Positions 1 to 7,923 of a stretch of DNA of 64,000 nucleotides are shown piece after piece. Below the pieces are notes generated by a model that was given only the letters and a program-made list of their open reading frames with translations, was not told the origin of the DNA and searched no databases. Both the position numbers and the translations under genes were made by a program. How positions within the stretch are numbered: position 1 is the first letter of the stretch; every line of letters starts with the position of its first letter. This DNA comes from CAHJXF01 sp038254545 (GTDB lineage: Bacteria; Pseudomonadota; Gammaproteobacteria; Burkholderiales; Burkholderiaceae_D), in the NCBI GenBank assembly GCA_038254545.1, contig JBBSGB010000005.1, positions 1 through 64,000 of the forward strand, written 5' to 3'.

Positions 1-548
1 ACCGGATTTCCCTTCATCCAGTCGCTCACGCGATCGGCCATCAACGCCAGCCCGCCATACACGCCCAGTTGCGTGAGCGCGATGATGATCCACAGCGTCG
101 CGATCTGTATCCACATCGCGCCGTATTCGGGCCGCAGGAATTGCGGAAAGATGGCGAGCATGAACAGATAGGCCTTCGGGTTGAGCAGGCTGGTTAGCGC
201 GCCCTGACGGAACGTGGCTCGCCACGGTCTGATGCGGGCGACCGGCCCCACGCCGAACGCCGACTCGCTTCTCATCAACGAGAAACCGATCCACGCGATA
301 TACAGCGCGCCGGTCAGCAGCAGCGCGTTGAACGCGCCGGGCACGAGCTTCAACAGCACGCTGATGCCGAGCGCCGTCATCACGACGTGACACACGCCGC
401 CGGCGACGATGCCGGCTACCGCGGCTAGGCCCTTCGTGCGACCGCCGGTCAGCGCGCTGCCCAGCACGAACGCCATGTCGAGCCCCGGCAGCACGACGAT
501 GCCGAAGACCAGTGCGAAGAACAGCGAGAGGTGCGCGTAGTGGGTCAT
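1..548 (-). CDS. LysE/RhtB-family amino acid exporter (3' part missing)
   Basis: About 182 residues are visible from the ATG at 548; the C-terminus lies beyond base 1. The protein is a run of hydrophobic helices beginning MTHYAHLSLFFALVFGIVVLPG, and carries the family segment TSLLNPKAYLFMLAIFPQF around residue 118, typical of LysE/RhtB exporters, inner-membrane proteins that export amino acids such as lysine, threonine or homoserine lactone. The substrate cannot be told from sequence. It starts 19 bases after the NIPSNAP gene on the same strand, so the two may be co-transcribed. Confidence 0.85.
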   Translation of the reverse strand, partial: MTHYAHLSLFFALVFGIVVLPGLDMAFVLGSALTGGRTKGLAAVAGIVAGGVCHVVMTALGISVLLKLVPGAFNALLLTGALYIAWIGFSLMRSESAFGVGPVARIRPWRATFRQGALTSLLNPKAYLFMLAIFPQFLRPEYGAMWIQIATLWIIIALTQLGVYGGLALMADRVSDWMKGNP

Positions 549-567
549 GGCGGATTCATCGTGGAAG

Positions 568-1431
568 TCATCGCGGACTGATCGCGACATCGGTCGCGTC
601 GGGCAGCCAGCGCAGGCGCGAGCGCGGGGTCGGGTCCAGCACCAGAAGCTCGGGGGCTTCGCGCAGCAGGCCCGTTGCGACAAGCGACTGCGCGACGGTC
701 TTCGCGATCGGTTCGAAACGCACGTCCAGCGCCTGCTTGTCCTCGATGACGCCGATCCACACCAGCCACGGACCGTCGGTGCGGATAGGAAGCTGAGGAA
801 AGTTGTTCGGCACATCCAGCGAGACCAATACGCCCGCCTGATGCACTGCAGCCATGCGATAACGCGCGAACGCGGCTTCGGCTTGCTCAGCGAACGCGTT
901 CTCGCTGCCTTTCCTGATGGCGAAGATCTGGATCACCACGATGCCCTGCGCGCCTTTTTTGTCGGTCACGGGATCGACGGCCGGCAGCACCGGAATGCCC
1001 GATTCAGGTCGTAACGGACGCAGCAGCATCACGTTGTCGCTGTCGTCCAATGCAGCATTCAATTTGCCGCGATGCTCCTTCCAGAGCGGCCCGTAATAGA
1101 AGGCCGAGCTCACGATCGGGCGCGCATTGATGTCCTTGAAGCCGCGCAGCCACGTGAAATGCGTCGGATGATCACGATCGAGAAATTGCCCGAACACCAT
1201 GGCGCCCAACTGTTCGAAGGCTTCGGGAAACCAGGTTTCGAAATACTGCGCGAAGCGCGTGCGCTCGCCGTCCTTCGTGACATAGCGACGCAACTCGATG
1301 GTTTGAAAATCGTTGAGATGCCTGACGCTTTCCATCATGGTTTCCTTGTTTCCATCCTGCGCGGCGGACGCGTCGCCGTGATTGGCAACAAGGAGAAGGG
1401 CGGCCAGCGACAGTTCGAATATCTTCTTCAT
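568..1431 (-). CDS. Secreted NIPSNAP-family protein
   Basis: A 287-residue protein. The ATG at 1431 is chosen because it begins a clean signal peptide (MKKIFELSLAALLLV, cut near DASA-AQ). The mature part has two ferredoxin-like repeats of the NIPSNAP type: RHLNDFQTIELRRYV near the start, and GIVVIQIFAIRKGSENAFAEQ in the second half. NIPSNAP proteins are poorly understood dimeric alpha-beta-barrel proteins; no enzyme activity can be assigned. It is divergent from the WYL regulator across an 85-base gap that holds a 12-base palindrome, so that regulator may control it. Confidence 0.75.
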   Translation of the reverse strand: MKKIFELSLAALLLVANHGDASAAQDGNKETMMESVRHLNDFQTIELRRYVTKDGERTRFAQYFETWFPEAFEQLGAMVFGQFLDRDHPTHFTWLRGFKDINARPIVSSAFYYGPLWKEHRGKLNAALDDSDNVMLLRPLRPESGIPVLPAVDPVTDKKGAQGIVVIQIFAIRKGSENAFAEQAEAAFARYRMAAVHQAGVLVSLDVPNNFPQLPIRTDGPWLVWIGVIEDKQALDVRFEPIAKTVAQSLVATGLLREAPELLVLDPTPRSRLRWLPDATDVAISPR

Positions 1432-1459
1432 CGTGCTTCCTCCAACTGCGTGCAAACTG

Positions 1460-1471
1460 CACCTTAAGGTG
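1460..1471. promoter_or_regulatory. Perfect 12-base palindrome in a divergent promoter region
   Basis: CACCTTAAGGTG is a perfect inverted repeat lying between the NIPSNAP start (1431) and the WYL-regulator start (1517). WYL/DeoR-type regulators commonly control the adjacent divergent gene, so this is a candidate operator. The assignment is inferred from position and symmetry only. Confidence 0.4.
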
Positions 1472-1516
1472 AAAACAGGACAGTTTCCGCCCTGATTGAT
1501 CGATATACTCGATCGC

Positions 1517-2548
1517 ATGCCTTTACCCACCACCCGCGTACTGGCCGTGCTGGAGTTGCTGCAGGGCCGTGCCCGCATCAGCGGGGCGGAGTTGGCGCGT
1601 CGCGTGGACGTCGATGTGCGCACCTTGCGGCGCTACATCGTGATGCTCGAGGAACTCGGCATCCCAATCACGACCGAACGCGGCCGGCATGGCGGCTACA
1701 TGCTGGTGGCCGGATTCAAGTTGCCACCGATGATGTTCACCGACGACGAGGCGCTGGCGTTGTCGGTCGGTTTGCTCGCCGCGCGCGGCCTGGGCCTGGC
1801 CGAAGCGGCGCCCGCCGTGGCGAGCGCGCAGGCCAAGCTCGCGCGCGTCATGCCCGACCGATTGAAGCGCCAGGTGCATGCGATTTCCGAGACGACCCGG
1901 ATCGAACACGCGCAAGGCACGCACTCGCTGGCCAGCAATGCGGCGTTGATCGCGTTGACGCGCGCTGCGCAGGCGCAGCAGCGTGTCCATCTTCGTTATG
2001 CGACGGCGCGAGGCGATCAGACCGAACGCGATTTCGATCCCTACGGCATGGCCTTTCGCAGCGGCGCATGGTACGCGGTGGGCATGTGCCATCTGCGAAA
2101 AGGTCTGCGCTCGTTCCGGCTCGACCGCGTGCAGTCGGTGACGCCGTTAGACCTGCCGTTCGCGCGACCACCGGGCTTCGACGCGCTCGACCAGTTGACG
2201 CTGGGCATCGCGAGCCTTCCGCGAACCATCGCAATCGAAGTGCTGTTGCGCACCGATCTGAAGACCGCGCGCAGCGCGTTCGCGCTCGCCTTCGGCCTGT
2301 TCGAGCCGTGCGAAGGAGGGGTGCTATTGCGCAGCAGTGCCGACGACCTCGGCTGGTTCGCGCGCGAGCTCGCGCGATTGCCCTTCGATTTCGAGATCCG
2401 TACGCCGGCGCGATTGCGCAGCGAAGTCAGGCGCGGCGCGGCGCGCTTGCACAAGCTGGCTGCGGCTGGCGAGCGAAAATCCGGTCCTTGCGCCAGAATG
2501 CCTGCGCACCATCCCGCCTCACCCAACTCTCTCAAGGTACGACAATGA
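1517..2548 (+). CDS. HTH-WYL (YafY-type) transcriptional regulator
   Basis: 343 residues. The N-terminal winged helix-turn-helix (about residues 1-60; GAELARRVDVDVRTLRRYI is the recognition region) is followed by a WYL ligand-sensing domain (about 130-310) with the motif DFDPYGMAFRSGAWYAVGMC and the arginine-rich segment RSFRLDRV. The ATG at 1517 is preferred to a TTG at 1496 because the HTH begins directly after it. The stop overlaps the ATG of the glutathione transferase by four bases (ATGA), so the two are translationally coupled. The last 20 or so residues after LHKLAAAGE look like an unstructured tail. Confidence 0.85.
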   Translation: MPLPTTRVLAVLELLQGRARISGAELARRVDVDVRTLRRYIVMLEELGIPITTERGRHGGYMLVAGFKLPPMMFTDDEALALSVGLLAARGLGLAEAAPAVASAQAKLARVMPDRLKRQVHAISETTRIEHAQGTHSLASNAALIALTRAAQAQQRVHLRYATARGDQTERDFDPYGMAFRSGAWYAVGMCHLRKGLRSFRLDRVQSVTPLDLPFARPPGFDALDQLTLGIASLPRTIAIEVLLRTDLKTARSAFALAFGLFEPCEGGVLLRSSADDLGWFARELARLPFDFEIRTPARLRSEVRRGAARLHKLAAAGERKSGPCARMPAHHPASPNSLKVRQ

Positions 2549-3231
2549 TCAAGCTTTACTACCATCCATCTCCCAACCCCGCCAAGGTTGCCCTCTTTCT
2601 GGAAGAGGCCGGCCTGCCTTACGAGCTCGTGCCCGTGGACACCCGCAAGGGCGAGCAGCACGCTGCCGCTTTCACCGCCATCAATCCGAATGCGAAAACT
2701 CCGGCCCTCGTCGACGGCGACGTCGCGATTTTCGACAGCACTGCAATTCTGCTTTATCTGGCCGAGAAGACCGGCCGCTTCCTGCCGGAGAACACGCCCG
2801 ATCAGCGCGCGCAGATGCTGTCATGGCTGATGTTCGTGGCCAGCGGCATCGGCCCGTACTCCGGCCAGGCAGTGCACTTCAAGCATTTCGCACCCGATCC
2901 CAAGGAGTACGCGGTCAACCGTTATGACTTCGAGGCGCAGCGTCACTGGAACCTGATCGATGCGCGGCTGGCCGGACGCCGGTACACGGTGGGCGACCAG
3001 TACACCATCGTCGACATGGCGGTGTGGGGCTGGGCGCGTGCCGTGCCGTTCATCCTCGGCGCCGAGGCGTGGGACAAGCTGCCGCACGTGAAGCGGTTGC
3101 TCGACGAAATCAGTGCCCGTCCAGCCGCGCAGCGCGTCGAGGCGTTAAAGACGCAACACGCCTACAAGACCGAGATGGACGACGACGCCCGCAGGCAGAT
3201 GTTTCCGCAGAACGCGCGCTTGGCCGCGTGA
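2545..3231 (+). CDS. Glutathione S-transferase
   Basis: 228 residues. The thioredoxin-like N-terminal domain (about 1-80) has the glutathione-contact segments NAKTPALVDGD and IFDSTAILLYLAEK; the all-helical C-terminal domain has YTIVDMAVWGWAR, the conserved N-capping box region. It resembles the bacterial YfcG/YghU-type disulfide-bond reductase group. The start is the ATG in the ATGA overlap with the WYL gene. Cytoplasmic; likely detoxification or thiol-disulfide chemistry, substrate unknown. Confidence 0.88.
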   Translation: MIKLYYHPSPNPAKVALFLEEAGLPYELVPVDTRKGEQHAAAFTAINPNAKTPALVDGDVAIFDSTAILLYLAEKTGRFLPENTPDQRAQMLSWLMFVASGIGPYSGQAVHFKHFAPDPKEYAVNRYDFEAQRHWNLIDARLAGRRYTVGDQYTIVDMAVWGWARAVPFILGAEAWDKLPHVKRLLDEISARPAAQRVEALKTQHAYKTEMDDDARRQMFPQNARLAA

Positions 3232-3256
3232 TCTCCGGCCAGGATGACGCCGCGCG

Positions 3257-4672
3257 TCAATCAAGCGCGACGATCTTCCCTGGATTGAGAATGTTCTTCG
3301 GATCGAACGCCCGCTTCAACGAGCGCATCAGATCGAGCGCGTCCTCGCCGTGCTCTTCCGCTAGAAAACGCATCTTGTGCAAGCCCACGCCGTGCTCGCC
3401 GGTGCAGGTGCCGTCGAGCTGGATCGCGCGCGAGACGAGGCGGTCGTTGATGCGCTCGGCCTCCTCGAACTCCTCGGGCTTGGCCGGATCGACCAGCAGC
3501 ATCACGTGATAGTTGCCGTCACCCACATGGCCGAGGATCAATGAGGGAATCGTCGATGCCTTGCAATCGGCGACGGTCGCGCCGATCGAGTCCGCCAGTC
3601 GCGAGATCGGCACGCACACGTCGGTGGTGACGGCGCGCGTGCCGGGCTTGACCTGAAGACCCGCGAAGTAGGCGTTGTGGCGCGCGCTCCAGAGCTTCGA
3701 TCGATCTTCAGGATGGGTGGCCCACGCGAAGTCCATGCCACCGTGTTCGCGCGCGATCTCCTGCACGATCTCGGTCTGCTCCTTCACGCCCGCTTCGGAG
3801 CCGTGAAATTCGAACAGCAGCAGCGGCGATTCGTTCAGAGTCAGCTTGCTGTGTACGTTGATGGCTTTCACGAACGCCGCATCAAGCAACTCGACGCGCG
3901 CGATCGGCACGCCCATCTGGATGGTCTGGATCACGCAGCGCACGGCGTCATCCACGCTCGTGAAATTGCACACCGCCGCCGAGATCGCTTCGGGCTGCGG
4001 ATAGAGCTTGACCGTGACCTCGGTGATGATGCCGAGCGTGCCTTCGCTGCCCACGAAGATGCGCGTGAGGTCGTAGCCCGCCGACGACTTCCTCGCGCGT
4101 CGCGCGGTGCGCACGATCTTGCCTTCGGCAGTGACGACCGTGAGTGCGACGACGTTCTCGCGCATCGTGCCGTAGCGCACCGCATTGGTCCCGGACGCGC
4201 GCGTCGCGGCCATGCCGCCGAGCGATGCGTCGGCGCCCGGGTCGATCGGAAAGAAGAGGCCGGTGTCCTTGATCTCGGTGTTCAGTTGCTTTCTCGTCAC
4301 GCCGGCCTGCACGGTCGCGGTCAGGTCTTCGGCGTTGACTGCGACCACTTGGTTCATCTGCGACACGTCGAGCGAGATGCCGCCGCGGATCGCAAGCAGA
4401 TGACCTTCGAGCGACGAGCCGGAGCCGAAGGGAATCACCGGCACTTCATGCGTCGAACACAGCTTGACGATTTCCGCGACTTCTTCGGTGCTGTGCGCGA
4501 ATACGACCGCGTCGGGCAGCATCGGATCGAAGGCCGATTCGTCGCGACCGTGATGCGCGCGGATGGCTTCGGTCATCGAGAAGCGCTCGTGAAAGCGCGA
4601 TGCGAGCGCATCGATGAAGGCCGGTGGCAACGGCTTCTTCAGCGCGGAAGGAAGGGGGATCGGATGATTCAT
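3257..4672 (-). CDS. FAD-linked oxidase, GlcD / D-lactate dehydrogenase (cytochrome) type
   Basis: 471 residues, normal for the family. An FAD-binding PCMH domain (about 50-230; PFGSGSSLEGH and DPGADASLGGMAATRASGTNA) is followed by an FAD-oxidase C-terminal domain with HVGDGNYH and TGEHGVGLHKMRFL, the metal/substrate signature of glycolate oxidase GlcD and cytochrome-linked D-lactate dehydrogenases. It oxidises a 2-hydroxy acid and passes electrons to the respiratory chain. There is no glcE or glcF beside it, which favours a stand-alone D-lactate or D-2-hydroxyacid dehydrogenase. Convergent with the GST gene, 25 bases apart. Confidence 0.88.
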   Translation of the reverse strand: MNHPIPLPSALKKPLPPAFIDALASRFHERFSMTEAIRAHHGRDESAFDPMLPDAVVFAHSTEEVAEIVKLCSTHEVPVIPFGSGSSLEGHLLAIRGGISLDVSQMNQVVAVNAEDLTATVQAGVTRKQLNTEIKDTGLFFPIDPGADASLGGMAATRASGTNAVRYGTMRENVVALTVVTAEGKIVRTARRARKSSAGYDLTRIFVGSEGTLGIITEVTVKLYPQPEAISAAVCNFTSVDDAVRCVIQTIQMGVPIARVELLDAAFVKAINVHSKLTLNESPLLLFEFHGSEAGVKEQTEIVQEIAREHGGMDFAWATHPEDRSKLWSARHNAYFAGLQVKPGTRAVTTDVCVPISRLADSIGATVADCKASTIPSLILGHVGDGNYHVMLLVDPAKPEEFEEAERINDRLVSRAIQLDGTCTGEHGVGLHKMRFLAEEHGEDALDLMRSLKRAFDPKNILNPGKIVALD

Positions 4673-4792
4673 CGGCGTGTCCTCGTTGCGGCCTCTCAGG
4701 GCAGGCGGTTTCTACGGACGTCTAGTGTAGACCGCAGCGCGTGCGATGCCGGTTTCCGGCGAAGGCCACGGCACGCTCGGCACGGCCTCAAG

Positions 4793-5461
4793 TCAGCCCG
4801 CTTTGCGAAAGGTCAGGTTGATGCGATGACCGCCCAGCAAGACGTGATGTCCCTCCTTGAGCGGCAACACGCCGTGGTAGCGAAGTCGGGCCGTCCCGCC
4901 CCACACCACCACATCGCCGTGTCCCAGCGGCACGCGCTTCGCCTTGTCGGCTCTGTCCGGACCTCCGAACAGGAAGACCGCAGGGATACCGAGGGACACC
5001 GATACGATCGGTGCGCCATAGTCGCGCTCGTCCTTGTCCTGATGCAGGGACAGTCGCGCGCCCGGCTCGTAGCGATTGATCAAGCAGGCATCGGGCACGA
5101 ACCCGTCAAAGCCGGCTTCGGAAGCGGCGTCCTTCGCAAGTTGCAGGAATGCGTCCGGCATCGGCGGCCAGTTGCGGCCGCTGTCCGGATCCACGGCGTC
5201 GTAGCGATAACCGGTCCGGTCGGTGATCCAACCCAACGCACCGCAGTTCGTCATCGCCACCGACATGCGAAAGCCGCCGGGCGTGACCATATGCCGAAGC
5301 GGGGCTTTTGCGACGACCTCCTGCATTCCCGCCAACAAAGCGGTCTCGACCGGCGTGGCGAAGCCGCGCAGGACCATCGCACCCGGGGCCAATTGCTGCT
5401 GGCGCGGTTCGACATCGGGTGGGCTTTCGAAAAGATTCAGCGTCATCGACGAAGGGCTCAT
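4793..5461 (-). CDS. alkB: AlkB, DNA/RNA oxidative demethylase
   Basis: 222 residues, close to E. coli AlkB. It has the 2-oxoglutarate/Fe(II) site: HQDKDE (first His and Asp), the distal His in RLRYHGVLPL, and the 2OG-binding arginine in RINLTFRKAG at the C-terminus; the lid sequences MTNCGALGWITDRTGYRYD and SLGIPAVFLFGG are classic AlkB. It removes methyl groups from 1-methyladenine and 3-methylcytosine. The start at 5461 is supported by an ATGA overlap with the upstream oxygenase; an internal ATG at 5446 is possible. Part of the Ada-type adaptive-response locus. Confidence 0.93.
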   Translation of the reverse strand: MSPSSMTLNLFESPPDVEPRQQQLAPGAMVLRGFATPVETALLAGMQEVVAKAPLRHMVTPGGFRMSVAMTNCGALGWITDRTGYRYDAVDPDSGRNWPPMPDAFLQLAKDAASEAGFDGFVPDACLINRYEPGARLSLHQDKDERDYGAPIVSVSLGIPAVFLFGGPDRADKAKRVPLGHGDVVVWGGTARLRYHGVLPLKEGHHVLLGGHRINLTFRKAG

Positions 5462-6210
5462 TGCGCGTCGTGAAAGATGATACCGACGGTATGCCGATGC
5501 CCCGAGCGCACACGACTCACGCCGTGGCGCAACTTGACCCGGTACACGCCGCGCGTGCCTTGCACCGGACGCTGATTGACGGCGAAGATCACCGCGTCGC
5601 CTTGTCGCAGCGGCACGACTTCCGGCCGCGACTGCATGCGTGGACGCTGCTCCGTCATCACGAATTCTCCGCCAGTGAAATCGCGCTCCGGCTCGGACAG
5701 CAGGATCGCGATCTGAAGCGGGAAGACGTGCTCGCCATAAAGATCCTGATGCAGGCAGTTGTAGTCGCCTGCGCCATATTGCAATAGCAGCGGCGTCGGT
5801 TTCGTCTGCCCCGCCGCATGACAACGCGCGATGAAACCCGCGTGCCGCTCCGGATAGCGCACAGCGGTGCCCATGGCCTCGTTCCAGCGGTTGGCGATGG
5901 GCGCCAGAAGCGGATACAGGCTCGTGCGCAGTTCGCCGACGAGGTCGGGCAGCGGATAGCTGAAGTACTTGTATTCGCCGCGGCCGAAGCCGTGTCGCGC
6001 CATGACGATGCGGCTGCGAAAGCGCTCGTCACCATCATAGAGGGCGACGAGCGACCCGCACTCCTTCGCGGACAGTGCCGAGCCGATGACGGCGCAGCCA
6101 TTCGCATCCAGGCTCGCAGCGATCTGCTCCCAGTCGAGCGCCGCCACGCGAGCATCGATCGCGGACAACGATGCGCGAGGCTTTCGAGCTTGAGTCGCGG
6201 CGACGGTCAT
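5458..6210 (-). CDS. 2OG-Fe(II) oxygenase of alkylation-repair operons
   Basis: 250 residues. The core carries LLQYGAGDYNCLHQDLYGEHVFPLQ, in which HQD supplies the first two iron ligands, then a GGEFVMTEQRPRMQSR strand and a distal His/Arg in the C-terminal YRVKLRHGVSRVRSGHRHTVG. Proteins of this family are commonly found between ada and alkB and are thought to take part in alkylation defence; the substrate is not established. Both ends overlap neighbours by four bases (ada tail upstream, alkB downstream), so the three were built as one operon. Confidence 0.8.
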   Translation of the reverse strand: MTVAATQARKPRASLSAIDARVAALDWEQIAASLDANGCAVIGSALSAKECGSLVALYDGDERFRSRIVMARHGFGRGEYKYFSYPLPDLVGELRTSLYPLLAPIANRWNEAMGTAVRYPERHAGFIARCHAAGQTKPTPLLLQYGAGDYNCLHQDLYGEHVFPLQIAILLSEPERDFTGGEFVMTEQRPRMQSRPEVVPLRQGDAVIFAVNQRPVQGTRGVYRVKLRHGVSRVRSGHRHTVGIIFHDAQ

Positions 6211-6437
6211 CGCACAGCTTCCCGCTCGAGTAGTGCCCGCTTGCGCGAGTATCTCCATCGATATCCGCCGAGCTTGCCGTCCTTCTTGAGGACTCGATGG
6301 CACGGGATGGCGACCGCGATGCTGTTCGCCGCGCATGCTTCTCCGACGGCATAAGACTCCTTCGGCGCGCCGATGCGTCGCGCGACCGTATTCGGGGACG
6401 GGAAATTCAATGCCAAATTTTGTTGTGAGTAACTCAT
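6207..6437 (-). pseudogene. Displaced C-terminal remnant of a second ada gene
   Basis: 76 residues. Residues 16-76 match the last part of an O6-methylguanine-DNA methyltransferase domain: VARRIGAPKE, the acceptor motif IPCHRV, GYRWRYSRKRALLEREA. The preceding 15 residues (MSYSQQNLALNFPSPN) are unrelated. Everything upstream is missing: the zinc Cys domain, the AraC HTH and the N-terminal half of the methyltransferase. A good Shine-Dalgarno (AAGGAA) sits before the ATG at 6437 and the stop still overlaps the oxygenase start, so translation may be kept only to couple the downstream genes. About 60% similar to the tail of the intact ada at 7924-9012, so it is an old paralogue rather than a fresh copy. 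Confidence 0.8.
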
Positions 6438-6462
6438 GGGAGTTCCTTTCCTTACGACGTGG

Positions 6463-6939
6463 TTACGGGGCGGCGTCGAGCGTCCGCTCGAGCGACCCAA
6501 CCCACTGGCTGATCGCTTCTGCGAGAAACAGCTCCCAGCGACGCGCGTCTTCGGAACCGCATTCGAACGTCACCCACCATTCGACAAATGTGCGACCGCC
6601 TTCGACGACCGGTGCCAACCGTAGCGTTCCCACATAGAGGATCGGCGCGGGCGCAGCTTCCGTCGCATCGCCGAGTCCGGACGGAAAAGAAAAGGGATCG
6701 CAACCCGCATAGGTGAACGTTCGCTCCGCATCGGACAGTGCGACCAGCTGTTGGCGGATCCAGTTGTTGCCCATGCGGAAGCTGCGAATTGCTCCCACCG
6801 CGTCGCCCGGCTTTCCATCCTCGATTCGGCTCTCGACGACGCCGTCGATATAGCGCGGATAGTTGTCGAAGTCGCGGACCAGCGCCCAGATCGTGTCGGG
6901 GGATTGTGTCAATACAGTGCTGTAATAGGCCTTGCTCAT
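6463..6939 (-). CDS. SRPBCC (START-like) family protein
   Basis: 158 residues. The pattern STVLTQSPDTIWALVRDFDNYPRYIDGV at the start, a beta-rich middle and a long C-terminal helix (ELFLAEAISQWVGSLERTL) are those of polyketide-cyclase/AHSA1-like START proteins, which bind hydrophobic ligands in a cavity. Start chosen at 6939 with a strong AGGAG six bases upstream. The ligand is unknown. It lies between the ada remnant and the SnoaL-like gene and interrupts the expected ada-oxygenase-alkB order. Confidence 0.8.
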   Translation of the reverse strand: MSKAYYSTVLTQSPDTIWALVRDFDNYPRYIDGVVESRIEDGKPGDAVGAIRSFRMGNNWIRQQLVALSDAERTFTYAGCDPFSFPSGLGDATEAAPAPILYVGTLRLAPVVEGGRTFVEWWVTFECGSEDARRWELFLAEAISQWVGSLERTLDAAP

Positions 6940-7073
6940 GCGAACTCCTTTTGCTCCTCACCGGAATGAGCGGTTAAACGCTGGCGGGCGGGGTAGTCTT
7001 CTTTAAACGCGCTATCGATAACAAATGTGTCGAAATAATAAGGAAATCTTTTCTCCGCGATCCGTGGTCTGCA

Positions 7074-7099
7074 CTGGCTCGCCACTCTTGGCGAGCCAG
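7074..7099. repeat. 11-bp perfect inverted repeat (hairpin) without a T-tract
   Basis: CTGGCTCGCCA, a four-base loop CTCT, then TGGCGAGCCAG. It follows the stop of the SnoaL-like gene (7153, minus strand) in a 213-base gap that otherwise shows no gene. No run of T follows on either strand, so it is not a standard intrinsic terminator; it could be a Rho-assisted end, a processing signal or a REP-like element. Confidence 0.5.
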
Positions 7100-7152
7100 G
7101 AACATCCGACGAGCCGTCACCGAGGTTTGTCGGCGTTGCTCGTTGCGATCGA

Positions 7153-7596
7153 TCAGGCCGCGCGCAGGATGCCGAGTTGCTGAAGCGCGGTCACCCCATC
7201 GTCCAGCCCGATTTCTTCCGCGATCTTGCCGTTCTCGACGCGAAGCACGGTGGTGCCGGTGAATTGCATCTTCCGCCCCGAACCCGCCGGTAGTGAGCCG
7301 ATGAGGAAGTCATCGAAGGCTGGGCCGGCGTGGGTGCCACCGCCTTTCCAGCGACCGACCACGAAGTCGCCTTCGGCGATCAGGTCCGCCGCACCTTCGA
7401 AATTCAGGTCGGGAAACGCCTTGCGAAATCCGGTCATGAATGCCTTGATGTCGTCACGACCGCGGCGCGGCGCATGCAACGAATACTGCAAGTGCATGTC
7501 GGGCGCCGCGAGCTCGTCGATCACCTTCGGATTCCATGGGTTTCCCCAGAATTCCTTGAACCAGCGGGCCACGATTTCCTTATTTGCTTGAGACAT
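7153..7596 (-). CDS. SnoaL-like ester cyclase
   Basis: 147 residues. The segments KEIVARWFKEFWGNPWNPKVIDELAAPD, RRGRDDIKAFMTGFRKAFPDLNF and FVVGRWKGGGTHAG are typical of the SnoaL/NTF2-like polyketide cyclase fold; IAEEIGLDDGVTALQQLGIL is the usual C-terminal strand/helix. Such proteins isomerise or cyclise small molecules, but most bacterial members have no known substrate. The ATG at 7596 has an AAGGAAAA ribosome site; the open frame upstream of it is AT-richer and not coding-like. Confidence 0.8.
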   Translation of the reverse strand: MSQANKEIVARWFKEFWGNPWNPKVIDELAAPDMHLQYSLHAPRRGRDDIKAFMTGFRKAFPDLNFEGAADLIAEGDFVVGRWKGGGTHAGPAFDDFLIGSLPAGSGRKMQFTGTTVLRVENGKIAEEIGLDDGVTALQQLGILRAA

Positions 7597-7923
7597 TGAT
7601 ATTTTCCTTTGCAAAATGCAATTTGAATGATTGCGATATGAGTCGGAGACAAAAGTGAATATCTCTTTCTCAACAAATATTGATTTCAATAAAAGAGTTT
7701 CAGACGCATCGCTTCGCGAAGCCTGTGCGCCAGCGAATACAAATCGGGGTTTTAATTCAATCCGTGCCTACGCCTTTGTGCAGAATGGTGTATGGATCAG
7801 CGCGATTTGCTGAAAGGAATTCTGAACACATGAAAGCCGTTGAGCACTCCGGTTCCTGTGTTTGAATTCGACCAATCGATAAACAGCCCGTTGCGGCGTG
7901 AACGCGCGCAGATGAAGGGCTGC
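7597..7923. other. 327-base intergenic stretch, lower GC, with a decayed Ada-box-like site
   Basis: The half nearest the SnoaL-like gene is noticeably richer in A and T than the neighbouring genes. I see no gene in it. At 7846-7869 the strand reading toward lower coordinates has GAATTCAAACACAGG followed by AACCGGAGTG, a close relative of the Ada-box region before ada (GAATTCAAAAGCAAG, ACCCGGAGTG). The AAT half-site is kept but the GCAA half-site is not (ACAG), so it looks like a degenerate duplicate of the ada promoter. Confidence 0.5.

Noticed and set aside
3677..5473. A 598-codon plus-strand open frame opposite the FAD oxidase and alkB
   Set aside because: Shadow of two conserved genes; no domain or ribosome site.
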